Of a DNA stretch of 64,000 bases, positions 1 to 13,345 are shown in pieces. Position numbers and translations under genes: made by a program. Origin of the DNA: Casuarius casuarius (Eukaryota > Chordata > Aves > Casuariiformes > Casuariidae); NCBI GenBank assembly GCA_003342895.1, contig PTFA01000410.1, positions 447,123-511,122 on the forward strand, written 5' to 3'. Every line of letters starts with the position of its first letter. Within the stretch, counting starts at the first letter, position 1. The notes under the pieces are model-generated. The model was not told the DNA's origin. It made no database searches and saw nothing but the letters and a program-made list of their open reading frames with translations.

Positions 1-977
1 TCTGGAAACTCAGAGGTTAAATCTCTTTCAAAAGTCCTGGAAGCTGCTGAGTTGCATTGCAGATGATCAAGGTGTCTCTGGCGGTGATCTCATATGAATC
101 GTCTGGTTCTTAGAGACAGAGGTTTGACTGAGCTTCATGCGATAGCCAAATGCCTTTCTTTCAGAATCCTATTTAATTCATGTAATTTAAATCTATTTTT
201 GAAATACTGAGGTCAGTTCTTCCTCTTGTGAGGGCAGAAAGAAGCTAAGAAGGACAAGCTGTTTCTCATGTCTGACAAGGATCCAAAAGATGCCTTTTCA
301 AGGATGGCTTCTGTTGGCTGTCCCGAGGTAGAGGATACCACTCAGTGAATGCTATAAATTGCGTGGCAGGAACCGTGGGAATGAATAGGCCCCTTCGAGG
401 CTGCCTGCCTTTTGTCATGCTTCATACTGAAATGCTATACACTGGTTTTGGTGGGATGGCACCTTTATTAAAGGACACTTAGGTCTGTAATGATTGCATC
501 CCAAAAGCACAAGTAATAACTTAGTTTTGCTTCCCTGGACCTGAAGGGTGCTGGAAGAATCTGCCTTTTTGCTGGGGCAGAGATGGCCTCGTAGCCAAGA
601 TGTGGCATTTGCTGCAGTTGGGAACAGTTTCCACCATGAACCAGACTTACAAAGTTATATGTAACTGTTTCCCATGATGGACTGAAAATATAACTCATGC
701 CATGAGCACAGTCTGCACAGGTCTTCCTGAGAGGGCTGTTTCTCGCAGCACATGGCTCTACAGTGTCACTCCTGCCTCGGGTGCCTCCCGCGTCGAATTG
801 TTTTCAGAATATGCTGGTGTTGTTTCATTTGTTAAAAAGTCTAATTAAGGTTCTTGCTTTAACTTTGCTAGCTGTGAATGTTTAAGGAGGGCTCTCTGAA
901 CACTTTCTTCTCAGTCTCTGAAGGACTTTGATCACTCATGTTCTACCTCTGCCTTATTTTTTTATAATCTGTAACAG
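1..977 (+). other. 3' part of an upstream CLPB intron
   Basis: This stretch ends in a pyrimidine-rich tract and the acceptor AG at 976-977. No exon, RNA gene or recognisable repeat is visible in it. The intron start and the preceding ankyrin exons lie outside the window. Confidence 0.85.
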
Positions 978-1081
978 TGTGGTGAAGATGCTGCTCGCAG
1001 CTGATGCTGATCCAAACCTTGGAGATGAGTTCAGCAGCGTGTATGAGACTGCCAAGGAAAAAGGCCTCCATTCTTTAGAAG
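978..1081 (+). CDS. CLPB: CLPB exon w1: end of an ankyrin repeat
   Basis: This 104-bp exon begins with the last base of a split codon, then encodes [13 protein letters not shown] and continues to IHSLE-like GLHSLE, and ends on the first base of a split Val codon. It corresponds to the second half of ankyrin repeat 2 and the following helix in human CLPB. The acceptor (taacag) is preceded by a T-rich tract, and the donor is GTAATA. The usual Gly of the ankyrin GADPN turn is Asp here (DADPN). The human isoform-1 linker cassette would be inserted right after this exon, but the frame joins directly to the next one. Confidence 0.96.
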
Positions 1082-1844
1082 GTAATACTGTTCATGTGCA
1101 GGGATCCGCATTTGCTTTTGAGGTCCCAAAATTCTGTTTTCTGGCTTTGAAATGGAAATTTGACCTCTTTCTTTTTTTTTTATTTAGAACTAGCTTCAGT
1201 TTCCATTTAAATGCAGAGTAACTGATGATACACGAGTGGGTGTATGTCTAGAGACGAGAGAAAACATTATGTAGATGTTTATGAGAAGCAATCCTTCAAT
1301 GTCCTAGAGATAACTTGTTTTTATATAGCCACAGCATTATACGAAGTTGTAGATAGGCAGATCATCCCATTCACCCAAATGCGTTCACTTCCTGGGGAAG
1401 GAGAAGGGTTCAAGGCAGCTGTGTTATACCAGTAGCTTTACTCTAGATCTTATAAATAGATATAAAATGAAGGAAGACTTGTCCAATTGAAATAAAGCTG
1501 AAGGTCATGTGAACTGGCTGCAAATAATTGTTGCTGGTTTTTGGCCAGGCATTAATGCTAGCTTTTGTCTCTGGAAGTCTTTGCATTGAAATGGGGAATT
1601 TTTCTGCAGTGTCATTTGATCTTGTTATGATTTTTCTTGGCCAGTCATCTCAGGTTGAGATCTTGTCACAGTGTTATCCCCGTTGCTGGGATGTTGAGGC
1701 AGATTTGACCCTGCTAAAATGTCACTGGTTGTTACCTTCCTCACTCAAGTGTTCCAGAGACCTCTTCTCCGTCCGAGTGCTGTGCTGACCTGCTGTCCCC
1801 AGCTCTGAGATTCTGACTTCCTCGTGTAAAGTGTGTTTAAGTGA

Positions 1845-1937
1845 GTCATTCGCAGAACCACAGAATAACTGGCGTTGGAAGGGACCTCCGGACATCATCT
1901 GGTCCACCCCCCTGCTCAAGCAGGGTCAGCGAAGGTG
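1845..1937 (-). repeat. CR1 LINE fragment (3' end)
   Basis: The + strand reads CACAGAATAACTGGCGTTGG, then a GGAAGGGACC-type motif and CATCATCTGGTCCACCCCCC. This is the reverse complement of the 3' end of avian CR1 elements. Homology fades after the CAGGGTCAG motif, so only about 90 bp are recognisable. It is a 5'-truncated, diverged copy typical of bird genomes. Confidence 0.85.
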
Positions 1938-2439
1938 ACCTCCCCTGCAAAGGGGAGATGAATCACCCCGCAAAGGTGACATTCCCTGCCACCTTGCCAG
2001 AACTGAGCCAGCTGCTGGGATTCCTGGCATTCCTGGGAATTGCCATGTCCGGATTGACTGCACTTTGTGTGCTCTGACCTTCTGCTTAGAAATTAACCCT
2101 TTTCCTACTTATCGTAAGGAAAAAAATTGAGGAAGCCACATAGATTGTCCAGAGCATATAGCGTTTCCCCTGCATCATTTGCAAAGCGAAATAACACTTG
2201 GCTGTTTGCAAAGCCAGAACCGTGCAGTGACGTTATCCATCGGTCTGTATGTGGCTTGTGCCGCACTGAGAGCTGAAAGCCACCTAAAGTCTAATGAAGG
2301 TGTAGTCCTCGAACCTTTGATAAAACACAGCTTGAGTTAAGAGGATGAATCCGTGAGGGGACAGTTTTGACAGGGCGTTATTTTATTTTTAAAAGCTCTC
2401 TGCTCTCATCCCTCACTGTAACACGCCCGCGCAATAGAC

Positions 2440-3300
2440 CTGCTCCTTGATGGGGGTAAGAACACACATACATCAGGTTTCTGTAGCAGTGAATGCAAAA
2501 TGTATGAAACAACATTAAAAAATGAACAATGGAATGCCAATACATAATGCATGTACATAGACTTTATTTAAGACAAAGTATATCAACCAATAAAGTTAAT
2601 TGTTTTTGTCTGTATTCATCCCTCTCTAATGTTATATATTTTTGGGGTGAGGAAAAGATAAGGCCATTCAGTAAGAAGTTGCATTAATTCTTTGGTTGAC
2701 ATGTTTTATTAAAAAGAATAAATTCAGTTGCATTTTAAAAAAGAGAGGGAGAGAGAGAAACTGCCTTTGTTTTTTTTGGTTTTTTTTACCTATTTACATA
2801 TTTCGTGTATAAATATTTTTTCATAAAAACATCCCAATCGAGAGGGTATGCTCCACGAACACTGCACAAAATATATTACAGACATTTATATGGATGGCAG
2901 GAAGGGAGACAGAGGGCTGAAAATTTCCAGGCACCCAGTGATTGATGGCAGACGAGGCTTCCCCTGACGCTTTATTGAGTTTCCGATGATTATCTCTCTC
3001 TGAGACATTTTTTACAGATGACGGCCGAGCTGTCACAACGGACCATGGGGGAAAAAACCCAACAATAATAACACTTTAATCTCTTTACTGCACTGCTCCC
3101 TAGTATCTCAGATTCATCTTCCCTGACGCACGCAGTTCATTATCCAGCCCCTCCCTGGGTAGGAAATGACGACAAATAAATAAATATACATACTCACCCC
3201 GTATGCTTAGAGAGAAGACCCAGGAAAGGAAAGGAGCCAGGGCATTAATTGATCTTTCTGGAGTTACTGCGGTTCATTAGCGGAGATGTTGGGCTAGAAT
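2440..3300. other. AT-rich unique intronic block
   Basis: An AT-rich stretch with CCAATAAAG-, ATTAATTG- and TTCATTAG-type words, a purine-rich run (AGAGAGGGAGAGAGAG near 2741) and no repeat signature that I recognise. It could be a conserved noncoding element, but nothing in a single sequence proves constraint. Confidence 0.25.
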
Positions 3301-4574
3301 GGCATCAGGTATTCATTACAATGTTTTCTGTTCTGTTTCTATGAGAACTTTTCAAATCTTCTGGAAATCGGTCAGTAGTTTTTAGAAGGGAATGTAGAGA
3401 CTGCACTGCAGAAGATCCATGGTCTGTGTTTGCTTTACTGTTGCGAAGTATTAGGTGCTCGGAGCTCTCCTGAGTTCTAGGTGGCAAAGTCCCTGCACAT
3501 GGGCTTACTCGATTTTAGCTGTATGCACAGACATCATTCGTGTCAGAGTTGAAAACACCTCCAAGAGCAGAAGGTGGCCCACCAGCTGGGCGGCATTCAC
3601 TCAACGAGAGACAGCACTTGCAAGCCCCTTCATTGCACAGGCTCCTTGATGGGGTTGTGCACCCAAGAAGGGCCTCCTCGTAGCCCCGAATCCTGGAGAA
3701 GGGTTGCAGCGTGTTGGATCTGGCCCTATAGCCTGGACTCTATCCCCTGTAGCACGTCCCAGGTGAGTGGGACAGGGTTAGTCTCTGTTAATTTTAGGAT
3801 GGGTGTGACAGCCCCCCTTTCCTCAAAAATCAGATGTAAAGAAAGTGCAATACCTGCACCAGCAGCCCTGAGTTAGAACATCTGCTAGTTCATAAAACAG
3901 CCGATGGAGGAGACTTGACTCCCTTGAGAGGTGAAAATGGTGTTCATGCTGGATTTTCAGCTATAACGTGGAATATTCGGCTTCTTTGCTGCCTTCGATT
4001 GTCCATCCTGGACAGATCTTAGATTGGCTTCTCTGTAGTATTTTGATGCTCTCAGAACCAGTGTTGTGAGGATGCCTTCTCTGCTCCTGGGAGTTTCCCT
4101 TTCTGGCTGACAAGAGGCTGATATTGTTGTTTCCTTCAATACCCAGAAGGAGCAGCTCTTTTTGTTCCACTGTTCATTTTTGCTAATGGTTGGACTGAAG
4201 GGCTCAAGAACTAGGAAGTTTATCCTGGCTTAGGACATTATTCCCCCCCCCCCCTTGAAATGGCATCTAAAAATAGATCTTTGTTTAGTACCAGAGCATC
4301 AGCAGTAGCAGCACTTTCAATTCTCTGATGGTGTGTGTCTGAGTATAAGCTTGTATATAAATGTGGCAGATGTTTAGTCTGTGCTTGGGAACAGGTTGGA
4401 CACTTAGCAGAAGACAGTGGTGTGCCCCAGTATTATGTTATAGGGGTCTTGTACCTGTTCGATCACTTTTGCTAGTCGTGGTACATTACCTGAGCATTAG
4501 CTGGGTTTGCATCCAGATCGGCCACTTCCCTAGCTCGTGTGCGTGTTGTGGGAAGAGGGGCAGATCTACTGGAG

Positions 4575-4665
4575 TTGGACTTGGAGCCAGTGTGATGCTG
4601 GCTTCCCCTGCAGAAAGTCATTACCACTGTACCTCAGTTTCATCTACTGTATTCCCCGATCTTCC
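4575..4665 (+). repeat. MIR-like SINE core relic
   Basis: The words AAGTCATTACCACTG and CCTCAGTTTCATCTACTGTA resemble the MIR core (AAGTCACTTAACCTCTCTG then CCTCAGTTTCCTCATCTGTA). The copy is short and strongly diverged, as expected for this pre-avian family. The match is by eye only. Confidence 0.45.
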
Positions 4666-5655
4666 AACTTTGCAGTCTAAACTCTGTCTTGCTCTTGCAC
4701 CTGATCTGGAAGAATTTCAGTGTGCCTGTCTCAGCGCACAGTCCTTATCCTGTCCTCCTTGGAACGTCTCCTACCAGCTTTGCTCGGGCCTGCAAGCACA
4801 AATCATTGGGCTTTTCCTTCTGCAAGGTATCCACATGCATGGGCATTCAGTAGAACAAAGCTCAAGGGAAGGAAAAATCATAATTAATTTTAGAAAGCAT
4901 CAATTTCTACTCAAAGGAACATCACGGCTTCCAGGTCTGATTTCACAAAACCTGCCAGGGCTTGATATAATTGCATTTGCTTAGGGGATTCCAGATTTTT
5001 TAATGAGTTGTAAAATGTATTATTATGAATGATTTCCATCCTGGTAGCATCTAGGAACACACCTCATGGAGCTCACTGTACCGGTGGCTAAGTGAATACA
5101 GAATAAAAATTCCTGGTCCCAAGAACAGCCAGTTGTGATACCAGACAAAAGACAGCAAGCAGATAGATGCAGACAGAAGCAGAACTGAAACCGAGTATTG
5201 TGCTCTGTAGGACTTTAACCTGTATTACTTTCCAGTTAATGAAGGAAATATTTCCAGAAGAGTTCCTGTTTTTAAATGGCTACTTTGGGGCATTTCTGGA
5301 AAGCTTGGCGTTTAGGAGGGAGTTCCTCATGGAGATGAGCGGATGAGCAATCAGAGCTATATGATAAAGGAAAGCTTCAGCATTACTATGAGGAAATCCA
5401 TGGGGCATTACCAGCCGACTGCTGTCTCAGGGACCTGTAGCGCTGTCATCCCTCAGTGTCTTTCTCTTAGTTATGGTTTGCGTGTTTTGGTGTTTTCTGC
5501 TTCTGGCCTTGAGCAGTTAGAGACTGCTGGGATTGTGTTTTGGCCAGGAGAAGAGGAAGGTGCAGAGGTTCTCTGGGCCCTTCTGAACAGGAAAAGGGAA
5601 ATAAAAGGCAGAAGTCTCTGTACTGCTTGTTTGCATTGAATCTGAACTTTGGTAA

Positions 5656-5922
<267 letters not shown>

Positions 5923-6784
5923 TAGGAGCACTGTTACTGAGCAGGCCTGGCCCACGTATCTGTCAGGCTTAGACAAGGACCACACTCTTTGATTTGTAGG
6001 ATTAATTACAATTGTTTGCTTTGATCTCTTGGTCTTTTAGTTTCTGTGTTCCCATTCATCTCCAACTGTTTTTCTCATGTAGTTAAGGTTGCTGCCCTTG
6101 TGTTATTCACTGAGTCTTTGTCCTGTAGATCTGTGGAAGTGCATCCACTGATCTCTCTATTCAGTATTGTGAACTATGCCAAATTGCACTCTTCTCTGCT
6201 GTCATATCCCTCACGTTACCTGTGCTGGGTAGAATCTAAGAGCCCCAGCTTTACTGGGGATGGATCTGCTCTGGAGACAGCAAAGCAGCAGGGAGGTACC
6301 AGTACCCACATTAAATGGTACAGGCTGAGGTACTGTTGGTGGTTTGGCCTCAGCAACGCAGCTCCCTCGGGAAGCAGTAAAAACTGGCCTGTGCAGGTAT
6401 TTGCTGCCCAGACTAGATTCTGTTTAGTACCTAAGTCAGCATGTTTGACACCAGCATAGGAATCTCTGCATTACAGTTCAGCCAGTGTGTAGATGTGCAA
6501 TGAAAGCTTCTGCAAACACGTACAGCATAGTGTTTTCTGCCCAAAAATCTTACCTAAGTAGTTGATAAGTAAGTGGAGTAGTCTGGAAAGATCATATCCC
6601 AAGCTGACAGCTCAGCCATTAGTTAAACCTCTGTCTCATGCATCCCAGTCCGGTGCGTTTACTATAAGACTTTCTGGTGGTGTTCCCCACTAGGTCACAG
6701 AACCCCTCTTCTCATGGATCCTGCTGCACTGTATTTTGTCATCTCTAGGTTAACAGATCTATAGAGATACTAAATAGATGAAAA

Positions 6785-7015
6785 TTCATAGGATAGTTCA
6801 GTTTGGAAGAGACCTGATGAGGTCTCTAGTCTGACCTCTTCTTCAAAGCTGGGTCAGCTGTGAGGTCAAACCATGTTACTCAGGGCTTTTTGTCCAGTTG
6901 CATCTTGAAAACCTCCAAGGATGAATACTGTACAACCTCTCTGGACAACCTGTTGCAATGCCAGACTGTCTTCATGGTGCAAAAGCTAATCAGTACTAGC
7001 GCAGGGGAAAAAGAA
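6785..7015 (-). repeat. CR1 LINE fragment
   Basis: The + strand shows the CR1 reverse-complement signature in order: a TTCATAGGATAGTTCAG-like end, TTTGGAAGAGACCTGATGAG, TCTAGTCTGACCTC, AACCTCCAAGGATGA, ACAACCTCTCTGGACAACCT and GTTGCAATGCCAGACT. It is the 3' portion of a diverged copy in the minus orientation. Confidence 0.85.
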
Positions 7016-8575
7016 GATGCATTTAGCTAACAGAATAGAGATGTGCTGCCATGACAACAGTTTTTTATACTTACCCTCTTGCTGATCTTTACCAGGATGA
7101 CATTTGTCTTGTGTTATGCCGCTATCCAGAACCAGGGTCTGTTGAATGTGTATCTGGATGTGCACGGTGCTGTTAAATTAGCTCTGTCTGCCTAACATGC
7201 AGATTGTTCTGTGGGCCATGGAACTAGTAAGTCCTGCTTTCCTCCAGATTTATGTCCTTTGTCCCTGGCCTTCCTCCTACTGCAACAATTTCATCTTATG
7301 TATTTCACATGTATTTCACAAGTGAGATGGCATGAATCTCAGTGACAGTGCTTTTTCCCTAAGAAAGCCTAAAATATAGGCATGGACTAGCTGCAAGGGC
7401 AGAGGAGGGAGTCTCCTATGAAGATGGCACGCAGGTGCAGGCCTTAGTGACAGCAGGGATGTGAGTACATCGGCCACAGCGATCGTGAGAAGAGGCAATG
7501 GCAGAGCTGCCAGCAAAAGACTGAGAGCTCCCTTTTAGTCTGTTGAATTTGGGCTGGCAGCAACTCCCCTCATAACCTGCTGGGAGAGGCTGTAAAAACA
7601 GAGATTTTCCAGAGATGTCTGCTTGCTGTTTCTGCCTTTGAAAGTCTCCTGGCAAGATGGGCATATTATTAGCTGATTGAAGGTACCGAGGCAGCTGTTT
7701 GGTTTTCTTAGGCACAGGTATAATGTGTGTGCAAATAAGTGAAGTTCACACTGAAGAATTTCGGCCACACTGGGTGAATAATTGCAAGTAGCAAGTCCAT
7801 CTCATTTCTACATCTGTCCCCTGCTCATCTGTCTGAGTGCTGTTCTCAAGTACAGGCCTCTTTAATAGCGAGGATTGTTCTTTTTGTCCTGTATCTGGAC
7901 TTCTGTGCTGGAGCCACTGTAGTCTTTGTGAATGAACACTTCTGCTGCTTGAGGCTTATCAGAGATGTCTTTGTTCGTGGCAAAGTGTCTCAGCTCAGAA
8001 AAACTCAATTGGATCTCAGTGAAAAGCATACAACAGTCTATAGGTTTGTGGGGTTTTAGTACAGCTAGAGAGATTGTATACAAAATCAAAGTAAAAATTC
8101 TGAATTTAGTTAGCTATAGCACTAAAATTTGAAGATCACTCATCGGCATTCTGTTCTTAATCCAGCCCCGTGGAAACCCTTTTGTGTACAAATTCAAGAG
8201 AGGCCACACTAAGAATACATTTCTAAGTAAAAACCTTCATCTTGCAAAGAGATGAGCATGTCCCAGAGCTTACACACTGGAAATAGCAGTCCAGGAACAT
8301 GAATCTCTGCTTGGTGCATAATGTGAAAGATCGTGCTTAAGTCCGCCTAGGATCTGAGACTGTTTGCAACATTCTTCAGATTAATCTGTGTTCACCAGTC
8401 CATGCACAATATCCACTTACCCTTTGCAGTCCTGGTTATGATGAAAATTTATGATGATTCACCTGCTCATCAAATACATTTCCCCTCTTTTGTCGGGTGA
8501 ATTCTTCTGGGCTGATAGTGTTACACAGTCCTTCCAGGCTCTTTCCATTCTTTTAATGTGTTTTTACATGCTGGA

Positions 8576-8730
8576 GTTGGATTTCACGACTGGCGCATGA
8601 CACGAGATTTTCATCGCTCCCCTCCTCCCCGTCCCGGGCGATAACAAAGCGTCAGTCCGCGCATTCTTGTTCGGGTAATCTGCGATGAATACATCGCTGC
8701 GAGTCCGAAGGTCTCAGAAGTGGGGATCGA
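8576..8730. promoter_or_regulatory. CpG-rich unique intronic block, possible regulatory element
   Basis: This short block has many CpGs within a CpG-poor intron and no repeat signature. It contains a SOX-type AACAAAG word (8643-8649) and ATCGCT/GATGAATACATCG words. CpG retention in an intron suggests an unmethylated regulatory element. This is an inference from composition only. Confidence 0.3.
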
Positions 8731-10639
8731 ACACCTTTTAAAGTGGGCCTGCCGCAGGCCCTTTGTGAGGATAATTTCCCCGTGCCGTCTGCCATTGACA
8801 TCCGAGAGTAGGATGTTTCCTGTTTGCTGACATGGAACAGGCTCCCGTCACTCCTCCTTTACACGTCCCTACACCTGCCTTTTTACTGAGTGTCCATTTA
8901 CTCCCTCTAACACTTCCTTCACTTGGTGCCCTGCCCTCAGGGCCAAAGCCATTAACTGCCAAGGCCTCTCTGTGCTAAAACAACTACCCCGTTGTTCAGC
9001 GGGGGTTTTTTAAGGGAAGCCCCTACGTGCCTGCCCCGCACCCCCTCCCTGGCCTTTTGTGGCCATTCAGTGACTCGCTTGACCCCTCCAGGACCTTCTC
9101 CCCTTGTGGTCAGCATGTGTGTGCCCAGCAGACCGCGAGACGAAGTCGCTGCTCTGTTGTCCTTTCGGGCAGTTGCTGGTGACATTTCACAGTCTCCTGA
9201 CCTGAGCTGACACCATAAATGTCAGTGTTTATGTGAAGGAGCGGGTGGGAGCTCGGATCTTCGGAGTGCACCAGTTGCTACTCCAGGCACGATCGATTCG
9301 GAGGGCTTTGTGTTTGGCTCAGAGGAGGGCAGAGTCTACGGCTAGTCGATGATGGAAGCCTCTTGGTTTTAGGGGGAGCATTTATTGTGTCATTATTTTA
9401 GTTTGCTGTGCACAACGGCTAGTATTAAAAAGTTTATCTTTCTGCAGCAGGAGGGTAGCCTCGCTGTAGAGCTCGGCCTTCTCCTAGCACCCTTCTAGCA
9501 GCTTTCCAAGTCTAATCCTGCCCCAGAACCTGTCCCTGAAACGCATGTAGCCGCTGTTCAGGTGATCTGTCCAAGAGCACCCAGGTCCGTGGGGAACCAG
9601 GACGAGCACTCGGTTCCTGTGACTCCCAGGCCGGTGTCTGGGAGCAGGGCACATCCCTGCCATCTATCACCCTCTCAGCCCTGGGCTTCTGCTGATAGTC
9701 AAACCGAACCTCCCCAATTGCTCACGCTACTAACGAGCTCTCTCACCCTCAAGCAAGAGGGCAGTGTGAGCCGGTGTGAGCAAGCCTGCTCTCCCTGCAA
9801 GGAACTCCAGGACACGCTTGAGCTCAAGACTGGCTTGAAATCGAAGTCCGTGCCTTTTAGCGGTGTGGATGCACCAACCTCAAGCCCCGCAGCAGGTGGA
9901 TTCAAGATGGTAACAAAAGCAGCAAGGACACAACCTGTGTTTTTTACTTTTTTTTACTCTCATATGACAAATACACAGCAGGGTTTTAGGACTAAAGAAT
10001 ACCTGCAAGCTTAAGATTTGGGCAGCACACACCTGAGACTACTCTTTGCACATTTTATTAGGTCCATGTGGGGAGAAGAATTCAGGTTTGCCCTTATGCA
10101 TCTCTTGACTGGCCCCTCCTTTATTAAATCAAGTATAATCTGCTTGCCTTTGCTTCGAAGGCCCTTCACAGCCTGTGCCAGCCCTGTGCACCAAGCTCTC
10201 CTTTGCCACTGAGAGATTGCGCTGCTGACAGCCGGGACATCAGCCTCCACTGCCTCGTGGTTAGGCTGTCAGACTAGCACGTTCGCTTGGAAGGAGCTCA
10301 CTGAACTCTGCAGAGCTGTTGCATTCTCTTCCCTAGTGTTCGCTCCAGCACTCAGCCGTCTGCAGGAGACCTTGCAAGTAGCTCGCTGGTGCCTAATTTG
10401 CTGCTCAGCAGCGTTTCATTGTTTGCATGTCTTTGTCTGACTGTATCCAGCTGTTGTCTCATACTTCAAGCTCTTTGAAACGGCACTGTGTTCAGTCTCT
10501 ACTCATACAGCACACCACTAGAGTGGTGTCTTGGCCCCCGACTAAGGCACCTAGGTCCTAAGATACTCTGTAAATGTCACGAGGGACAAACGAGAAGATA
10601 AAGGGAGAATAGTGTTTCCCCATCAGGGTGCCAGGACTT

Positions 10640-10800
10640 CTGTAATCACAGAATCACTGAGGTTGGGAGGCACCTCTGGAGATCATCTCGTCCAGCCCCC
10701 TGCTCAACGCAGGGTCAGCTCGAGCAGGTTGCCCAGGGCTGTGTCCAGTCGGGTTTTGAATAGCTCCATGGATGGAGACTCCACAGCCTGGAAAAGCGGT
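10640..10800 (-). repeat. CR1 LINE fragment (3' end)
   Basis: This is a well preserved avian CR1 3' end read as its reverse complement: AATCACAGAATCACTGAGG, GAGATCATCTCGTCCAGCCC, CAGGGTCAGCTCGAGCAGG and GATGGAGACTCCACAGCC in the expected order. It is among the youngest-looking CR1 pieces in the window and supports a bird genome. Confidence 0.92.
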
Positions 10801-13269
10801 TGTGTGAAATGCACTGCTTTAATGACGCACTTGGGTAGGTGGTGTCTGACATTTCATATCTTTGCTTAAACGTAAGCAGTTCCCTCCCTCGCAGACTGAT
10901 CCCCTGCCCGTTGTCAACACCTCCCCTCTCTTTATTCCCCTCCTGCCAAGCCTCATCAGCCTCTCGTTACAGCTCCCAAGCATCTCATTCTCCCTCACAC
11001 TTTCCTAATCCCAGACTAACTTGCTATCCACTTCCATCTTCAGAAATTCCCTTTGCTTCTACCTCTGGCCAGAGCCAAAGGCCTTAGCAGTGCTGGTGTA
11101 CATGGGAGATGTCTGGCTGTAAAGACCGATTTATTCCCTCTTCCTGCACACTGTTTACAAACAACCACCACAGCTGTGGTATTTGTCTCCAACGTGGGAC
11201 CGCTGATGTGGATAATAGTCATCTGTGTTTTCATACCAGCAGTTAAAATCTCTTGGACTGGGATTTTAAGTCTCCGAGGTGCAAGGAAGCAGTAACTGAG
11301 CCAGGTCACGCTGCAAATTGCTGGAGAAGCTGGGAGAGGAACTCTGGTCTCTCTGCAGTGGCCTCCATCCACTGCAGCGGAGCAGCTTCACTGACCCCAC
11401 AGCCTCTGGCAAGCTGACTCTCGCAGGAATGGTCATGCTCACGTAGGCTTCATGCTTGATTCTTCCCACACTGCCTTGTAAAATGTAAGCAATCTGCTCA
11501 ACTCAGTACACACACATCTGTAATTAAAGAAAAAAGAGAGAGAGAGAAAGAAAAGAATGCATATTTATGAAAACATTTTAGCTAACGCTGCAGTGACCCG
11601 GACTTCAGCGCTCAATTTGCCAGTAGCGCAGTACATTTGCTGGCAACTTCCCCATACACGTATTTGATACACTGTAATTACAAATACTGTAAATGATATA
11701 AATGATAGGTAAAAAAGTTACAGAGCTACCATTGCAAGGGATGGTCTTTTCACATCAGAAAGTGAAAGTGCTAGTGGTATTACGAGGAAAATTCAGGTTG
11801 CAATTATAGCTGGTTTTGTTAGGTTTGAATTCTGCATCATATATCTTTTACTCAGGGTTTCCAGTTGTATGCCAGATGCAAAGGGCTCCGTTCTTACAGC
11901 AGCAGAGTGCTGTGGGAGGCTGAAGGGACATCGCTGGGCAGCGTCAGCCCGCCAGGGACCCCAGCAGCCAGCACGCGGTGGCAAAGAAGAGGGGCTATAT
12001 TGGGCCTGTTTCAGGTCTTGACAGGTTGCCATCTATCAGTTCCATTACTCCCAGTGGAGTTACCAGTATGAGCAAGCACAAAACTGGGGCAGTTTAGAGA
12101 AACTGAGGAAGTCGACTTTTTGATGGAGGAATCCTTAAAAATTTCCACGCAGGGTTCAGACCCAGCTGTATAGTGAGTTTAAACCTATTGACAATTTTTG
12201 CTTTTCTTGATCCTCCTTTACAGACCCCTGTAGCCCTAGAGGTTGACTGCAGCTTGAAAAGCATTGCCTCTAGGCCCAAACCAGTGTGCAGAAATAAATG
12301 GGTGCTTGAAAAGTTCCCCTGTTAGTTGGTTCCCTTCAAAAATCATTTTGTTTTTTCTAAAGCTACCTTGGCAGCTTTCTGTGTCTTACCTGTTAGCTCA
12401 CCCTTGGTTGGCTCTGCCGCTGTAGAGTGAGCTCAGCCAAGGCTTTGGGAAAAACAGTGGAGCAGGTATGATGGTGTTATCCAACAGGACAGAGAGCACC
12501 GCGGGAACCAGGACGTAGTTTTGTCCATGGCACTCGTGTTATGGATGCTCTGCAGTGGTCTGGGAGAACGTGTGTGTTTGTAAAACTGGTGTTATTGGGA
12601 CTCATTTCAGGGAAATGAAAGCCACAAGCTGCTTTGTCTCCACTGGTTTTTGCTCATGTTTACTAGAGTTAAGCACCTGTCTGTCTTGTGAAGAGCAAGG
12701 CCGTGAGTCAGTCCCACTGAGCGAGAAACAGGCCAGTTTTAAATAAAATAACTCTGCCTCTACTCTCCTGGATCCCGCAGGCGTACATGCAAAGCGATGG
12801 TTCCTTGGTAAGAACTCATGCTGGGAGGAGCATCCCCATTCCTACACAGAGCCTGAAATACCGCGCCAGCTCCCCACCTGAGCTCGGAGAGAGCAGATCT
12901 CCACGGTGCCGGAGGAGCACTGCTGAGAACTGCCCTGAGCTCCTGCCAGTGCCTCGGGAGGCACCAAGCCCTCCTAGACTCTGAGGTGGCAGCCGGGGAA
13001 TCAGAATCAGTGTTTCAAGAGAGTCATATACATGGTAGGTGTCCCCCAGGTACTCCATCCTCATAGTTGCTCCAGATGTGGCTTACACAATAAAAGCACC
13101 TGCTATAACACATCTGTCCCAGGCCTGCTGTTGTGCGAGAGTGCCTGAAATCCTCTCTTCCTCTCCATGCTCATATTTACAAGGGAATGTGATAAATTCA
13201 GTATTGATTCCTTCTGTTGCACTGTAAATTTTGCAAAAGATGATTAAATAGTGCAATAGAGTCTGCAAG

Positions 13270-13345
13270 CGCCGTGGCTCAATATGTTCTGGGCCGGCGT
13301 ATCGACCCCCTCTATCCGACGGCAGCAAGTTCCACTCCCAGCTGT
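13270..13345 (+). repeat. tRNA-derived SINE (MIR-like) relic
   Basis: A degenerate A box (TGGCTCAATATG) is followed about 55 bases later by a B-box-like AGTTCCACTCCC and the MIR continuation AGCTGTGCCAG. It is not a functional tRNA: the arms do not fold and the box spacing is off. The call is by eye. Confidence 0.4.

Noticed and set aside
4361..4984. 207-codon plus-strand frame in intron w1
   Set aside because: It includes a MIR-like SINE core and shows no family resemblance; the CLPB frame does not use it.
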